Positions 19,262 through 28,062 are shown, counted from the first letter of the stretch. The stretch is 64,000 nt of DNA from Mycetocola tolaasinivorans (GCF_003667565.1 NZ_RCUX01000002.1:1-64000); one strand, 5' to 3'. Notes: generated by a model not told the origin, from the sequence alone. Program-made: numbers and translations.

Positions 19262-19280
19262 GCGCGTACGCCACAACGTG

Positions 19281-19321
19281 ACGGAGCCCGCGGGGAGGAA
19301 AATCCTCCCCGCGGGCTCCGT
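19281..19321. terminator. Bidirectional terminator between tsaE and the dihydroxyacetone kinase gene
   Basis: Perfect 19-bp stem: left arm 19281-19299, loop AAA 19300-19302, right arm 19303-19321. Lies between convergent genes. Confidence 0.85.
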
Positions 19322-19325
19322 ATGG

Positions 19326-20999
19326 TTAGAGGCGCAGCTCGTCGACCAGGCGTGCCACCGCGACTCCGCCGGGGTCGCGTTGCCCCCGGGTGCGCTCGCC
19401 CTGCCAGGCCGCGCGGCCACGCCGCGACTCCCAGCCGGCGGTCTCGGTGACGGCCCGTTCGGCGTGCTCGCGCAGCGCCGTGGGTAGATCCGCCGGTGCC
19501 GCCCGCACCACCGCGATGAGCGGATGAAGCACATCGAGCAGCGTCTTATCACCCAGCTGTGCACCCCCGCGCTCGGAGATGGTGTCGCGCACGCGCTCCA
19601 GGAACCGGGCAACGCGTTCGCTATCGGGCCGCTCTCCCGGGGTGAATTCCGAGGCTGCCCCCAGCAGACCAGCGCTCACCAGCGCGGCGAAGGTGGACGG
19701 GTTAGCGGCGGCGAAGGCCAGCGCCGCGGTGCGGACAACCCCCGCATCATCCGCATCCTCGGGGAGCGCCGTGAGGGCATCAACGATCGCGCGGGAGCCC
19801 GCCCCCACGGTGATGCCGAGATCGCCGTCACCGAGTGCGGCATCGAGATCGCGGAGCTCATCGGTGTGGGCCTGCAGGTGCGGCAGCGACGCGAGCAGGA
19901 CCTCCCGCACGCGGCTCGGCGTTCCGGTGCGCATTACCTCGGGCCCCAGCAGCGCGGCATCCACGAGCGGGGGAGCGGCGGGCACCTCGGCACCCGCCGG
20001 GCGCGCATCCTGGTGGAAGAACGGTGAGTCTGCCGGGTCCGCGAGGAGGTCTTCGAGCTCCGCATCCAGCTGCATGATCGAGACCGAGGCACCGGCCATT
20101 TCGAGGCTCGTCACATACTCGCCCACCAGGCGATACGCGATGGTCACGCCGCGCTCTCCGAGCACCTCGTGTACGCGACGGTAGATCACGTACAGCTCCT
20201 CCAACGGCGTCGCGCCGAGGCCATTGACCAGCACCGCGACGCGTGCGCCCGCGGTGAGATCCAGCTCGGTCTCCAGCTCGGCGAGGAAGCGGTCGGTGAT
20301 CTCATCGGCGGTCTCCAGCGGGCCACGGTGACGCCCGCGCTCGCCGTGGATACCGATACCCACCTCCATCTCACCGGGATCCAGCTCAAAGGTCGCTTCC
20401 CCCGCCGCCGGCAGGATGGTGGGCGAGAGCCCGACCCCCATGGTGCGGGTTGCCGCGTTGGCGGCCGCGGCCACGCGGGCTACCTCGGGGAGCGGCCAGA
20501 GCCGATCCGCCGCGGCTCCGGCCACGCGATAGACCAGGACGAGCCCGGCCACCCCGCGGCGCCGATCCGCCTCGCTCGCCGAGAGGATGTCATCAGTCCC
20601 GAGCACCGTCTCCACCTCGATGCCCTCCGCCCGGCACAGATCCGCGGCGAGATCGAAGTTGTAGACGTCGCCACCATAGTTGCCGTAGAGGTACAGCAGC
20701 CCGGCATCGCTCGCGACCGCGCGGGACGCCGCATAGATCTGCGCCGAGGAGGGCGAGGAAAATACGTTTCCGATGGCCACGGCCGAGCACAGCCCGGTGC
20801 CCACATAGCCGAGGAAAAACGGCAGGTGACCGGAACCTCCACCGGTGACGATTCCGACCCGACCGGGAGCGGGGGCATCAACCCGAGCGAGGGTGCGATG
20901 ATCGCTCGTGACCGGGCGAACCCGATCCGGGTGGGCGAGGAAGATCCCCGCCATCACCTCATCGACGAGCCGGTCGGGGGCGTTGATGATCTTGCGCAT
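19326..20999 (-). CDS. Dihydroxyacetone-kinase-family protein (DhaK-DhaL fusion)
   Basis: ATP-dependent kinase of dihydroxyacetone or a related short-chain ketose such as erythrulose. Residues 1-330 are a DAK1 (DhaK) domain with GIVTGGGSGHLPFFLGYVG, YGNYGGDVYNFD and GIGIHGERG, whose His218 is the residue that binds the ketone covalently. About 365-557 form a DAK2 (DhaL) domain with the nucleotide/Mg loop LGDGDLGITVGAG. The length of 557 matches single-chain ATP-type enzymes and not PTS-dependent DhaKLM. It starts 3 nt after the aldolase gene and is the last gene of the operon. Substrate is not fixed by sequence; the aldolase and carboxylate transporter suggest it phosphorylates an aldolase product (inference). 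Confidence 0.88.
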   Translation of the reverse strand: MRKIINAPDRLVDEVMAGIFLAHPDRVRPVTSDHRTLARVDAPAPGRVGIVTGGGSGHLPFFLGYVGTGLCSAVAIGNVFSSPSSAQIYAASRAVASDAGLLYLYGNYGGDVYNFDLAADLCRAEGIEVETVLGTDDILSASEADRRRGVAGLVLVYRVAGAAADRLWPLPEVARVAAAANAATRTMGVGLSPTILPAAGEATFELDPGEMEVGIGIHGERGRHRGPLETADEITDRFLAELETELDLTAGARVAVLVNGLGATPLEELYVIYRRVHEVLGERGVTIAYRLVGEYVTSLEMAGASVSIMQLDAELEDLLADPADSPFFHQDARPAGAEVPAAPPLVDAALLGPEVMRTGTPSRVREVLLASLPHLQAHTDELRDLDAALGDGDLGITVGAGSRAIVDALTALPEDADDAGVVRTAALAFAAANPSTFAALVSAGLLGAASEFTPGERPDSERVARFLERVRDTISERGGAQLGDKTLLDVLHPLIAVVRAAPADLPTALREHAERAVTETAGWESRRGRAAWQGERTRGQRDPGGVAVARLVDELRL

Positions 21000-21002
21000 G
21001 AC

Positions 21003-21893
21003 CTACGCCTCCGCCGCGTAGCGCGCGGCCAGGGCCTCGATGCCCGCGCGGTCATTCGCCGAGGTCGGGGCGACGGCCGTCCGGACCGGTCCCGCCGCAA
21101 ATCCGCGAGCGGTGATGCCGGCCTTCAGGTGGGTGAGGCTTCCGGCGCGTACCGCCGAGACCGCCTCCTCCACCCGGGCCTGTCCCGCGCTGATCGCCGA
21201 GGAATCCTCGGCAATCAGAGCGTCACGCAGCCCGCTGAAGGCCTCGGGATACGCGGAGGACACCCCGGAGACGATGCCGTGACCGCCGGCCTGAATGAGC
21301 CAGCCGAACGAGACGTCATTACCGGAGAACACGGCGAAGCCCTCGGGGGCGGCCTCCAGATAGGCCTGAACCGAGGCATCGCTCTCCCCGCTGAGCTTGA
21401 CCCCGGCGACGCCGACCTCCGCCAGACGGCCCAGAATCTCGGGGCGCGAGACGGTGCTGGTGCGCGCCTCGAAGAGGTAGGCGAAGACGAGCGCACGACC
21501 ATCGGCCGCGGCCACCAGGCGGCGGTAGTACTCCACCACCTGATCCTCGGGGGCGGGCTGATAGAACGGCGTCACCGCGGCCATGCGGGTGGCACCCGCG
21601 GCAACCGCGTCACGGACCAGACGCTCGGCCTGGTGCGCGGTGGCCGCTCCCACATGGACGTAGACGGCATCGGCGGGGAAGATCTCCAGCGCGATCTTCA
21701 GCACCGTCAGACGCTCCTCATCGGACAGGCTGGTGAACTCACCGGAGGTCCCCACCGGGAACAGGGCATCAACACCGCGCTCGTGCAGCCAGGTGAGGTG
21801 GGCGCGGGTGGCCTCCACATTCAGCGACTCGTCCTCGTGGAACAGGGTCGGGGTGGCGGTAATAACGAGCGGGGTTGCGGGAATCGCGGACAT
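21003..21893 (-). CDS. DapA-family (class I) pyruvate aldolase or dehydratase
   Basis: TIM-barrel Schiff-base enzyme of the dihydrodipicolinate synthase / N-acetylneuraminate lyase superfamily. Visible are the carboxylate-binding GTSGEFTSLSDEER, the Tyr in TPFYQPAPEDQ, the barrel strand ending VFAYLFEART and the Schiff-base Lys in VAGVKLSGES. The usual Y-N-x-P stretch before the second Tyr is altered (AYLFEAR), arguing against a biosynthetic DapA. The ATG at 21893 follows GAAAG with a 7-nt spacer; the frame extends 13 codons further without a ribosome binding site. Lies 19 nt after tctA and 3 nt before the kinase, so it most likely cleaves the compound imported by TctABC. Confidence 0.85.
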   Translation of the reverse strand: MSAIPATPLVITATPTLFHEDESLNVEATRAHLTWLHERGVDALFPVGTSGEFTSLSDEERLTVLKIALEIFPADAVYVHVGAATAHQAERLVRDAVAAGATRMAAVTPFYQPAPEDQVVEYYRRLVAAADGRALVFAYLFEARTSTVSRPEILGRLAEVGVAGVKLSGESDASVQAYLEAAPEGFAVFSGNDVSFGWLIQAGGHGIVSGVSSAYPEAFSGLRDALIAEDSSAISAGQARVEEAVSAVRAGSLTHLKAGITARGFAAGPVRTAVAPTSANDRAGIEALAARYAAEA

Positions 21894-21912
21894 TGTCACA
21901 CTTTCTTCGGGG

Positions 21913-23409
21913 TTAGACGGTGGTGGTGGCACGGGTGGCGCGACGCGCCCTGCGTCGTGCCAGGAGCGGGGGCAGCGTGATCGCGAGGATGCTGATCACG
22001 AGAATGGTCATGGCGATCGGGCTGGTGAGAATGTTGCCCACCCCGCCGATCTCCAGGGAGCGGCGCAGGTTGCCCTCGGCGAGCTTGCCGAGGATGAGAC
22101 CCAGCACGACCGGGCCGGCGGGGAACCCGTTTCGGCGCAGGAACAGACCGACGAGACCAAACACGAGCATCACGCCCACGTCGAACACGCTGTTGTTCAC
22201 GGCGAAGGTGCCGACCATGCAGAACACGATGATGACGGTCCAGAGGAACGCCGGCTTGAGCTCCAGCAGCTTGGTGACGCCGCGCAGGCGCAGCAGGCTG
22301 AGCGCGAGGGTCAGGATCGTTGCGATCGCCATGATGCCGGCGATCGTGTAGACCATGTCCGGCCGCGTGGTGAACAGCGCCGGGCCGGGCTGGATGCCCC
22401 AGACGATGAGCGAACCGATCAGCACGGCCATGACCGAGTCGCCGGGGATCCCGAGTGCCAGGGTGGTGGTAACCGAGGGGCCCAGGGTCGCGTTGGAGGC
22501 GGTGTCCGGCGCGGTCAGGCCCTCGAGCGAGCCCTTTCCGAATTTCTCCGGATGCTTGGACACCTTCTTCGCGGCGGCCCAGGACATGATGCCGGCAATA
22601 TCGCCACCGGCGGCCGGGACGATCCCCACTACGCTTCCCACGCCCACACCCACCGCGGTGGGCTTGACCATCTCGCGCACCTCGGAACGGTTCGGCCACC
22701 AGCGGCCAAAGTTCTTGATCGCGGTGAAGGTTTCGGGGCGGTGCGTCAGCATCTGGTCAAACACGTCGGCGATACCAAACAGGCCGATGATGGCGGCGAT
22801 GAACGGAATACCATCGCTCAGCTCGATCTGGCCGAAGGTGAAGCGCTCGGTTCCGGTGATCGGGTCGCGACCCACCGCGGCCAGGGCAAGGCCCAGCGCC
22901 CCGGCGATCAGGCCCTTACCGATCTTTCCGCCCGAGACCCCGACCATCATGGTGAGGCCAAAAACAACCAGGGCGAACATTTCGGCCGGGCCAAACTTCA
23001 GCGCGACCTTGGCCAGCGGCACCGCGGCAAACACCAGGAGGATCAGGCCGCAGAGGGTACCGATCGCCGAGGCGAACGCGCTCGTGGTGAGTGCGACACC
23101 GGCGAGGCCCTTCTTGGCCATCGGGTATCCGTCGAAGGTCGTCGCGATGGACGCCGGGGTCCCCGGGGTATTGACCAGGATGGCCGGGATACGGTCTCCG
23201 AAGTTGGCGGCCACGTAGATCGTCAGAAGCACCGCGATTCCGGGGATCGGATCCATGGTCAGGGTGAAACTCGACGCCAACGCAACCGACATGGTCGCGG
23301 TGATGCCGGGGAAGGCTCCCACGAGCATGCCCACGAGCGAGCCGATCAGGATGCACAGCAGGACAAACGGGTCGGCAATCTGGCCGAGACCCTCGGCGAC
23401 GGCGTTCAT
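21913..23409 (-). CDS. tctA: Tripartite tricarboxylate transporter large membrane subunit TctA
   Basis: Large permease subunit of a TTT-family uptake system for (hydroxy)carboxylates. The 498 residues form about 10-12 helices with the TctA signature blocks VGAFPGITATMSVA, FGDRIPAILVNTPGTPAS, GIVPAAGGDIAGIMSWAAAKK and APDTASNA...LALGIPGDSVMA. The ATG at 23409 overlaps the tctB stop as ATGA, so translation is coupled; longer starts in this frame run through tctB. The C-terminus is Arg-rich and cytoplasmic. Confidence 0.95.
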   Translation of the reverse strand: MNAVAEGLGQIADPFVLLCILIGSLVGMLVGAFPGITATMSVALASSFTLTMDPIPGIAVLLTIYVAANFGDRIPAILVNTPGTPASIATTFDGYPMAKKGLAGVALTTSAFASAIGTLCGLILLVFAAVPLAKVALKFGPAEMFALVVFGLTMMVGVSGGKIGKGLIAGALGLALAAVGRDPITGTERFTFGQIELSDGIPFIAAIIGLFGIADVFDQMLTHRPETFTAIKNFGRWWPNRSEVREMVKPTAVGVGVGSVVGIVPAAGGDIAGIMSWAAAKKVSKHPEKFGKGSLEGLTAPDTASNATLGPSVTTTLALGIPGDSVMAVLIGSLIVWGIQPGPALFTTRPDMVYTIAGIMAIATILTLALSLLRLRGVTKLLELKPAFLWTVIIVFCMVGTFAVNNSVFDVGVMLVFGLVGLFLRRNGFPAGPVVLGLILGKLAEGNLRRSLEIGGVGNILTSPIAMTILVISILAITLPPLLARRRARRATRATTTV

Positions 23410-23897
23410 AGTGGCACCTTGAGGAGTAGACCGAACAGGACGTAGAGCACGCCGGTGGTGATCGCGGGGAACAGCAGCAGCGCCTTCCAGCCGCGCTCGC
23501 CGAGGACCCACACCATCGCGGCAAACAGCGCGAAGGTGGCGACCGGGAAGGCGATGAAGTACCACAGCACGCCGTAGACGGCGATGATCGCGAGGAACGC
23601 GGCGACCCGGATGATGCCGGTGCGGGTGGGCGGCTGCAGATCGGGATCGGCGGCGGAGGGGGCGATGAACTCCTTGACCGCAACGCCGAGGCTCAGCAGC
23701 GTTAGCAGCAGCCCGAGCATCTGGGGCCACCAGCGGGGGCTCATCCCGGTGGGGATGAGGGGCTCCTTCACCGTGAGGGTGAGGGCCAGGAGGGCGAGAC
23801 CGGCGACGATGCCGGCCACCGGCCCCAGCAGCCGTCGCGCCCGAGAGGGGATCACGACGGCCACGGGGCCGGTCTCCGTGGGGAGGGTTTCGGACAT
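23406..23897 (-). CDS. tctB: Tripartite tricarboxylate transporter small membrane subunit TctB
   Basis: Small membrane subunit of the TTT carrier. The 163 residues contain four predicted helices: LLGPVAGIVAGLALLALT, WWPQMLGLLLTLLSLGVAV, VAAFLAIIAVYGVLWYFIAF and ALLLFPAITTGVLYVLFGLLL. This fits TctB in size and topology, though TctB sequences are poorly conserved; the identity rests mainly on position between tctC and tctA. ATGA overlap with tctA, 14 nt after tctC. Confidence 0.9.
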   Translation of the reverse strand: MSETLPTETGPVAVVIPSRARRLLGPVAGIVAGLALLALTLTVKEPLIPTGMSPRWWPQMLGLLLTLLSLGVAVKEFIAPSAADPDLQPPTRTGIIRVAAFLAIIAVYGVLWYFIAFPVATFALFAAMVWVLGERGWKALLLFPAITTGVLYVLFGLLLKVPL

Positions 23898-23911
23898 GGG
23901 AGGGACCGAGG

Positions 23912-24877
23912 CTACTTCGCGAAGAGGGTACCGAAGCGGGCGGCTTCCGCGTTGTAGAACGTCGCGAACGCCGCGGGGTCGGTGTAGACCGGGAGGTTAC
24001 CGGACTTGTTGATCACCGCGGTGAAGGCATCGGATTCGGCCGCCTTCTTCACTGCGTCTACCAGGGTCGACTTCACCGAGTCGGGCAGCCCGGCGGGGGT
24101 GCCGATCGCACCCCAGCCGCCGATGGTCACGTCGGTGCCGAGATCCTTGGCGGTCTTGACGCCGGGCAGGGCCTCGGAGGTGGTGTCGTTGAGGATCGCG
24201 AGCACTCGCAGGCGGCCATCGGCCGCGGCCGGGGCGGTTTCCGAGATACCCGCGGCGACGGCGTCAACCTGACCACCCACGGCCGCCGTCACGGCCGGGG
24301 CACCACCATCGAAGGGTACGGGCTTCAGCTCGACGCCCGCGGCCTCGTTCAGCGCGGTGGTGGCGGCCTGCCAGATGGAACCGGCACCCGAGTTGGAGAC
24401 GGTGATGCTGCCGGGGTTTGCCTTGGCCGCCGCGAGGAGTTCCTCGAGGCTCTGATACGGGCTGTCGGCGCGCACCGCGATGGTCGCGGGGACCGAGACG
24501 ATCTGCCCGAGGAGATCAAACGCGGCCGGATCCAGGTCGTAACCCTGGTGGCCGAGCATCACGGTTTCCACCGGCAGGTAACCGATGGTGTAGCCGTCGG
24601 ACGGCCGTGCCGAGAGGTAGGTGAGACCCACCGAACCGGCACCACCCGTGCGGTTTTCCACAACGATGGACTGGCCGAGGGTATCTTCCATCTCCTTGGC
24701 CAGCGTGCGGGCGGAGAGATCGGAGGCACCGCCCGCCTGATAGGGCACGATCATGGTGATGGTCTTGCCGGGGAAGGACTCGGCGTTGGTTTCACCGCCG
24801 CCGCGGTTGGCGCAGGCGGTGAGGCTGAGCGAGACCGCGGCGAGGGCGGTGACGGAGATGACCTGGGTGAGCTTCAT
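23912..24877 (-). CDS. tctC: Tripartite tricarboxylate transporter substrate-binding lipoprotein TctC
   Basis: Extracytoplasmic solute-binding protein of the TTT system. The 321 residues begin with a lipoprotein signal (LSLTAC, acylated Cys22) and then show the Bug/TctC family pattern: PGKTITMIVPYQAGGASDLSAR, LGQSIVVENRTGGAGSVG, and GGWGAIGTPAGLPDSV. Bug proteins bind small carboxylates through two backbone loops, so the ligand cannot be read off. GAAAGG lies 9 nt before the ATG. First transporter gene, 129 nt downstream of the GntR-type regulator. Confidence 0.95.
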   Translation of the reverse strand: MKLTQVISVTALAAVSLSLTACANRGGGETNAESFPGKTITMIVPYQAGGASDLSARTLAKEMEDTLGQSIVVENRTGGAGSVGLTYLSARPSDGYTIGYLPVETVMLGHQGYDLDPAAFDLLGQIVSVPATIAVRADSPYQSLEELLAAAKANPGSITVSNSGAGSIWQAATTALNEAAGVELKPVPFDGGAPAVTAAVGGQVDAVAAGISETAPAAADGRLRVLAILNDTTSEALPGVKTAKDLGTDVTIGGWGAIGTPAGLPDSVKSTLVDAVKKAAESDAFTAVINKSGNLPVYTDPAAFATFYNAEAARFGTLFAK

Positions 24878-25006
24878 GGGGGATTACCTTTCACGTCGAT
24901 GTGCAGGGATGGAGCCGTATGAGGGTGTGTTTTTGGGTACGCCACGGCCACCGTCGCTCCGGGGAGGGAGTGCGGCGGTGTGGGGTGTGGCTGGGTATCG
25001 CGGGGG

Positions 25007-25663
25007 TTAGTCGGTGTATTCTCGGCGTACCCGAACGCGAGAATTGTCGAGGTGGGATTCAATCTCGCGTGCGATGAGCTCCTCGTTGCCCGCGAGAATC
25101 AGGTCGCGAAGGTCGAGGTGGCTCTGCAGCGAGGGGGCGAGATCCACGTGGTCGAGGTTTGCGACCAGGAGGAGGTTCTCGATCGTGGGCTGATACTGCG
25201 CCCAGACATCACCCAGCCGGCGGTGGCCGCAGGCCGTGAAGGATGCGCTGTGGAAGCGCAGGTCCGCCCGGGTGAAGGCATCGGGATCGCGCCGTTCCAC
25301 CGCGTCGGTCATCGCTCCGAGTGCATCCTCCAGCGCCGTCGCCAGGGTGCCCGGGTGATCCCGAACCGCGGTTTTCATCGCCAGCAACTCCAGGGAGGTG
25401 CGGAGAGTGAACAGCTCATCGATGTCGGCGGGAACGAGGCCCACCACGCTTGCGCTGCGCCCGGTGGTGGCCGCGAGGCCCTCCTGGACGAGAATCTTGA
25501 TCGCGTCGCGGATGGGGCCACGGCTCACCGAGAAGTCGGCGGCGAGTTTCTCCTCCACGAGGAGAGCACCGCTGGGGAGCTCCTGGGTGACGATCTGCCG
25601 ACGAAGAACGTCGGCAATCTGGTTGCCGAGTCCGGCCGGTCGCTGCGGAAGCAGAGGGTGCAT
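25007..25663 (-). CDS. GntR-family (FadR/FCD subfamily) transcriptional regulator
   Basis: Likely ligand-responsive repressor of the tctCBA-aldolase-kinase operon downstream of it. The 218 residues have an N-terminal winged helix (GLGNQIADVLRRQIVTQELPSG...VEEKLAADFSVSRGPIRDAIKILVQEGL) and an all-helical FCD domain with the metal-binding pattern typical of the subfamily (D in RADLRFH, H in SHLDLRDLI, and EIESHLDNS). ATG start with GAGAGGA 7 nt upstream. Two overlapping palindromes at 25687-25704 just upstream suggest autoregulation. Confidence 0.92.
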   Translation of the reverse strand: MHPLLPQRPAGLGNQIADVLRRQIVTQELPSGALLVEEKLAADFSVSRGPIRDAIKILVQEGLAATTGRSASVVGLVPADIDELFTLRTSLELLAMKTAVRDHPGTLATALEDALGAMTDAVERRDPDAFTRADLRFHSASFTACGHRRLGDVWAQYQPTIENLLLVANLDHVDLAPSLQSHLDLRDLILAGNEELIAREIESHLDNSRVRVRREYTD

Positions 25664-25686
25664 CGATGGATCCTCTCGTGTTTACG

Positions 25687-25704
25687 GTTTACTGTAAACA
25701 GTAA
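25687..25704. promoter_or_regulatory. Operator of the GntR-type regulator (two overlapping palindromes)
   Basis: GTTTAC-T-GTAAAC (25687-25699) is a perfect palindrome, and TTACTGT-AA-ACAGTAA (25689-25704) is a second perfect palindrome overlapping it. A further TTTAC half-site lies at 25681-25685. The block is 24 nt upstream of the regulator start and about 75 nt from the divergent tsaB start. FadR-type regulators typically bind short palindromes like these. Confidence 0.65.
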
Positions 25705-25765
25705 TCCGAATCTAGGCGAGGTTTCGGGCACTGTCAAGGATTCGTGTGGGAAATCTTGCGACGGG

Positions 25766-25771
25766 TATCCT
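25766..25771 (+). promoter_or_regulatory. -10 box of a leaderless tsaB promoter
   Basis: TATCCT is followed by exactly 6 nt and the ATG at 25778, placing the transcription start on the A of the start codon. No Shine-Dalgarno sequence is present. Confidence 0.65.
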
Positions 25772-25777
25772 GGGGAC

Positions 25778-26425
25778 ATGTACCTGGCGATTGATACCTC
25801 CACCGGAACCGGCGTTGCGCTGGTGAGCGCCAACGGAGAAATCCGCGCCTCCCGCGTGCTCACCGATACCCGACGTCACGTCGAGGTGGTGGGCACCTTC
25901 ATTCAGGAGGTGCTCGCCGAAACCGGCACCACCGCCGCCCAGATCAGCGCGGTAGCCGCGGGCATGGGCCCCGGGCCCTTCACCGGCCTGCGCATCGGGA
26001 TCGCGGCCGCCCGTGCCTTTGGCCAGGGTGCGAACATCCCGGTCATCCCGCTCGTGAGCCACGACGCGCTCGCCCTCGAATGGTACGAAAACGGCGGCAC
26101 CGGCGAGCTCCTTGTGACCACCGATGCGCGCCGCCGCGAGCTCTACTGGTCGCGCTACAGCGGTCTCGACGCCGCCGGTATTCCCGTGCGCGAGGCCGGC
26201 CCCGCGCTCGCCCGCCCCGAAGACCTTGACATCGCCGAGACCGAGCGTCTGGGCACCGCGGGCACCGCCCCGCACCGGGTAGATGCCGTCGGAATCCCCG
26301 CCGGCTCGCTCGGCATTCTCGCCCAGCGCGTGCGTGCCGCCGGTCGGCCCGGAGCCGAGGATGAGGCTCTGTACCTCCGCCCGCCGGACATCGCGGCCCA
26401 GGGCCCGCGCAAGCGGGTGAGCTAG
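25778..26425 (+). CDS. tsaB: tRNA threonylcarbamoyladenosine biosynthesis protein TsaB
   Basis: Inactive paralogue of TsaD that dimerises with it in the t6A synthase. The 215 residues begin MYLAIDTSTGTGVALVS (ASKHA fold phosphate-1 motif) and include VAAGMGPGPFTGLRIGIAAARAF and LVTTDARRRELYWSRY, both TsaB hallmarks; the C-terminus LYLRPPDI is typical. The ATG is fixed by the leaderless promoter. rimI starts 2 nt after its stop. Confidence 0.95.
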   Translation: MYLAIDTSTGTGVALVSANGEIRASRVLTDTRRHVEVVGTFIQEVLAETGTTAAQISAVAAGMGPGPFTGLRIGIAAARAFGQGANIPVIPLVSHDALALEWYENGGTGELLVTTDARRRELYWSRYSGLDAAGIPVREAGPALARPEDLDIAETERLGTAGTAPHRVDAVGIPAGSLGILAQRVRAAGRPGAEDEALYLRPPDIAAQGPRKRVS

Positions 26426-26427
26426 CC

Positions 26428-26964
26428 GTGAGTGCACCTCAGCCCGGCGTGCCCGGCGGCACACAGATCCAGCCGGTCTGGAGCCTGCGGATGGCCACTG
26501 CCGATGACCTCGACGCCATCATGGCGATCGAAACCGCGGAGTTCGTCTCCGACGCCTGGTCCTCGAGCGCGATGGCCGCGGATATCGCCTCCCCGCACAC
26601 CCGCTACCTGGTTGCATACTTCACCGGTGACCCCACCACCATCGTGGGCTATGGCGGCATCTTTGCGCCCGCGGGCAGCGGCGACGCCGACATCCAAACC
26701 ATCGCGGTGTCCTCCGATGCTCGTCGACAGGGCATCGGCCGCGGCCTGATGAACGCCCTGATCGAGAACGCCCGGGCCCTGCGCGTTCGCGAGATTTTCC
26801 TCGAGGTGCGCGAAGACAAGTCCGCACCGCGAGCGCTGTACCGCGACCTCGGATTCGAGGAGATCGCCGAGCGCCCCGGCTACTATCAGCCCGATAACGT
26901 CACCGCGGTCGTGATGCGCCTCACCCTGCCGCACACTCCCGCCGGCATCGGCGTCAACGCCTAG
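26428..26964 (+). CDS. rimI: Ribosomal-protein-S18-alanine N-acetyltransferase RimI
   Basis: GNAT enzyme that acetylates the N-terminal alanine of ribosomal protein S18, or more broadly protein N-termini. The 178 residues hold one GNAT domain from about residue 20: TADDLDAIMAIETAEF, the acetyl-CoA loop VSSDARRQGIGRGLMNALI, FLEVREDKSAPRALYRDLGFEEI and a final YYQPDNVTAVVMRL, which is the RimI pattern. GTG start 2 nt after tsaB. The order tsaB-rimI-tsaD is conserved in actinobacteria and supports the assignment. Confidence 0.92.
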   Translation: MSAPQPGVPGGTQIQPVWSLRMATADDLDAIMAIETAEFVSDAWSSSAMAADIASPHTRYLVAYFTGDPTTIVGYGGIFAPAGSGDADIQTIAVSSDARRQGIGRGLMNALIENARALRVREIFLEVREDKSAPRALYRDLGFEEIAERPGYYQPDNVTAVVMRLTLPHTPAGIGVNA

Positions 26965-26988
26965 ATCTTTACAACCCGAAGGAACCCC

Positions 26989-28062
26989 ATGAACCGCGAA
27001 AACCCGCTTGTACTCGGGATCGAAAGCTCCTGCGACGAGACCGGGATCGGGATCGTGCGCGGCCGCACCCTGCTGAGCAACACGATCGCCTCCTCAATGG
27101 ATGAGCACGCGCGCTACGGCGGCGTGGTTCCCGAGGTGGCGGCCCGCGCGCACCTCGAGGCGATGGGCCCCTCGATCGAGGCCGCGATGGCCGAGGCCGG
27201 CGTGACCTTCGACGAGCTCGACGCGATCGCCGTGACCAGCGGCCCCGGTCTCTCGGGTGCCCTCATGGTGGGCGTCGGTGCGGCCAAGGCTCTCGCCCTC
27301 GCCACCAACAAGCCCTTCTACGCGGTCAACCACCTCGTGGGGCACGTCGGTGCCGACATCCTGGACACCCGCGGCGAACCCTTTGACTACCCCACGATCG
27401 CCCTGCTGGTCTCCGGCGGCCACACCTCGCTGCTGCTCGTGCGCGACCTCGTCGGTGATGTGGAGCTCCTCGGCGAAACCATCGACGATGCCGCGGGTGA
27501 GGCTTTTGACAAGGTGGCCCGAATTCTTGGCCTGCCCTACCCCGGCGGCCCCCAGATCGACCGCGCGGCCGAGGGCGGAAATCCCGCGGCCATCCGTTTC
27601 CCGCGCGGGCTCAGCCTGCCCAAGGACATGGCCGAGCACCGCTACGATTTCTCCTTCTCCGGGCTGAAGACCGCCGTGGCCCGCTGGGTGGAGCGCGCCG
27701 AGGACGCCGGCGAGGAGATTCCCGTCGCCGATGTGGCCGCGAGCTTCCGAGAGGCCGTGGTTGACGTGCTCGTGACCAAGGCCATCAACGCCTGCAGGGA
27801 CCTCGGTGTGCCGCGCCTGTTGCTCGGCGGCGGTGTGGTCGCCAACGCGCGACTGCGCGAGGTGGCCACCGAGCGAGCCGCCGCCGCGGGGGTTGCCCTG
27901 CGCATTCCGCCGTTCTCGCTCTGCACCGACAACGGCGCGATGATCGCCGCCCTCGCCGCCCAGCTCATCATGGCCGGCAAGCAGCCCTCCAGCCTCGGTG
28001 TGGCCGCGGACTCCACGCTGCCGGTGACCGAGATTCAGGTGGCGGAGCTTACGGAGGGATAA
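26989..28062 (+). CDS. tsaD: tRNA N6-adenosine threonylcarbamoyltransferase
   Basis: Catalytic subunit that transfers the threonylcarbamoyl group to A37 of tRNA. The 357 residues show the Kae1/TsaD signatures [29 protein letters not shown], the metal-binding [25 protein letters not shown], and [15 protein letters not shown]. Start ATG with GAAGGA upstream. Last gene of the tsaB-rimI-tsaD unit. Confidence 0.97.
   Translation: MNRENPLVLGIESSCDETGIGIVRGRTLLSNTIASSMDEHARYGGVVPEVAARAHLEAMGPSIEAAMAEAGVTFDELDAIAVTSGPGLSGALMVGVGAAKALALATNKPFYAVNHLVGHVGADILDTRGEPFDYPTIALLVSGGHTSLLLVRDLVGDVELLGETIDDAAGEAFDKVARILGLPYPGGPQIDRAAEGGNPAAIRFPRGLSLPKDMAEHRYDFSFSGLKTAVARWVERAEDAGEEIPVADVAASFREAVVDVLVTKAINACRDLGVPRLLLGGGVVANARLREVATERAAAAGVALRIPPFSLCTDNGAMIAALAAQLIMAGKQPSSLGVAADSTLPVTEIQVAELTEG

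Noticed and set aside
21003-21893. Biosynthetic dapA
   Set aside because: Operon context is catabolic, and the Y-N-x-P motif before the second catalytic Tyr is not conserved; a lysine-pathway role is unlikely.
20169-21980. 603-codon forward open frame opposite the kinase and aldolase genes
   Set aside because: It is antisense to well-identified enzymes, has no recognisable domain, and its composition (Gly, Arg, His, Glu rich) is that of a high-GC shadow frame.
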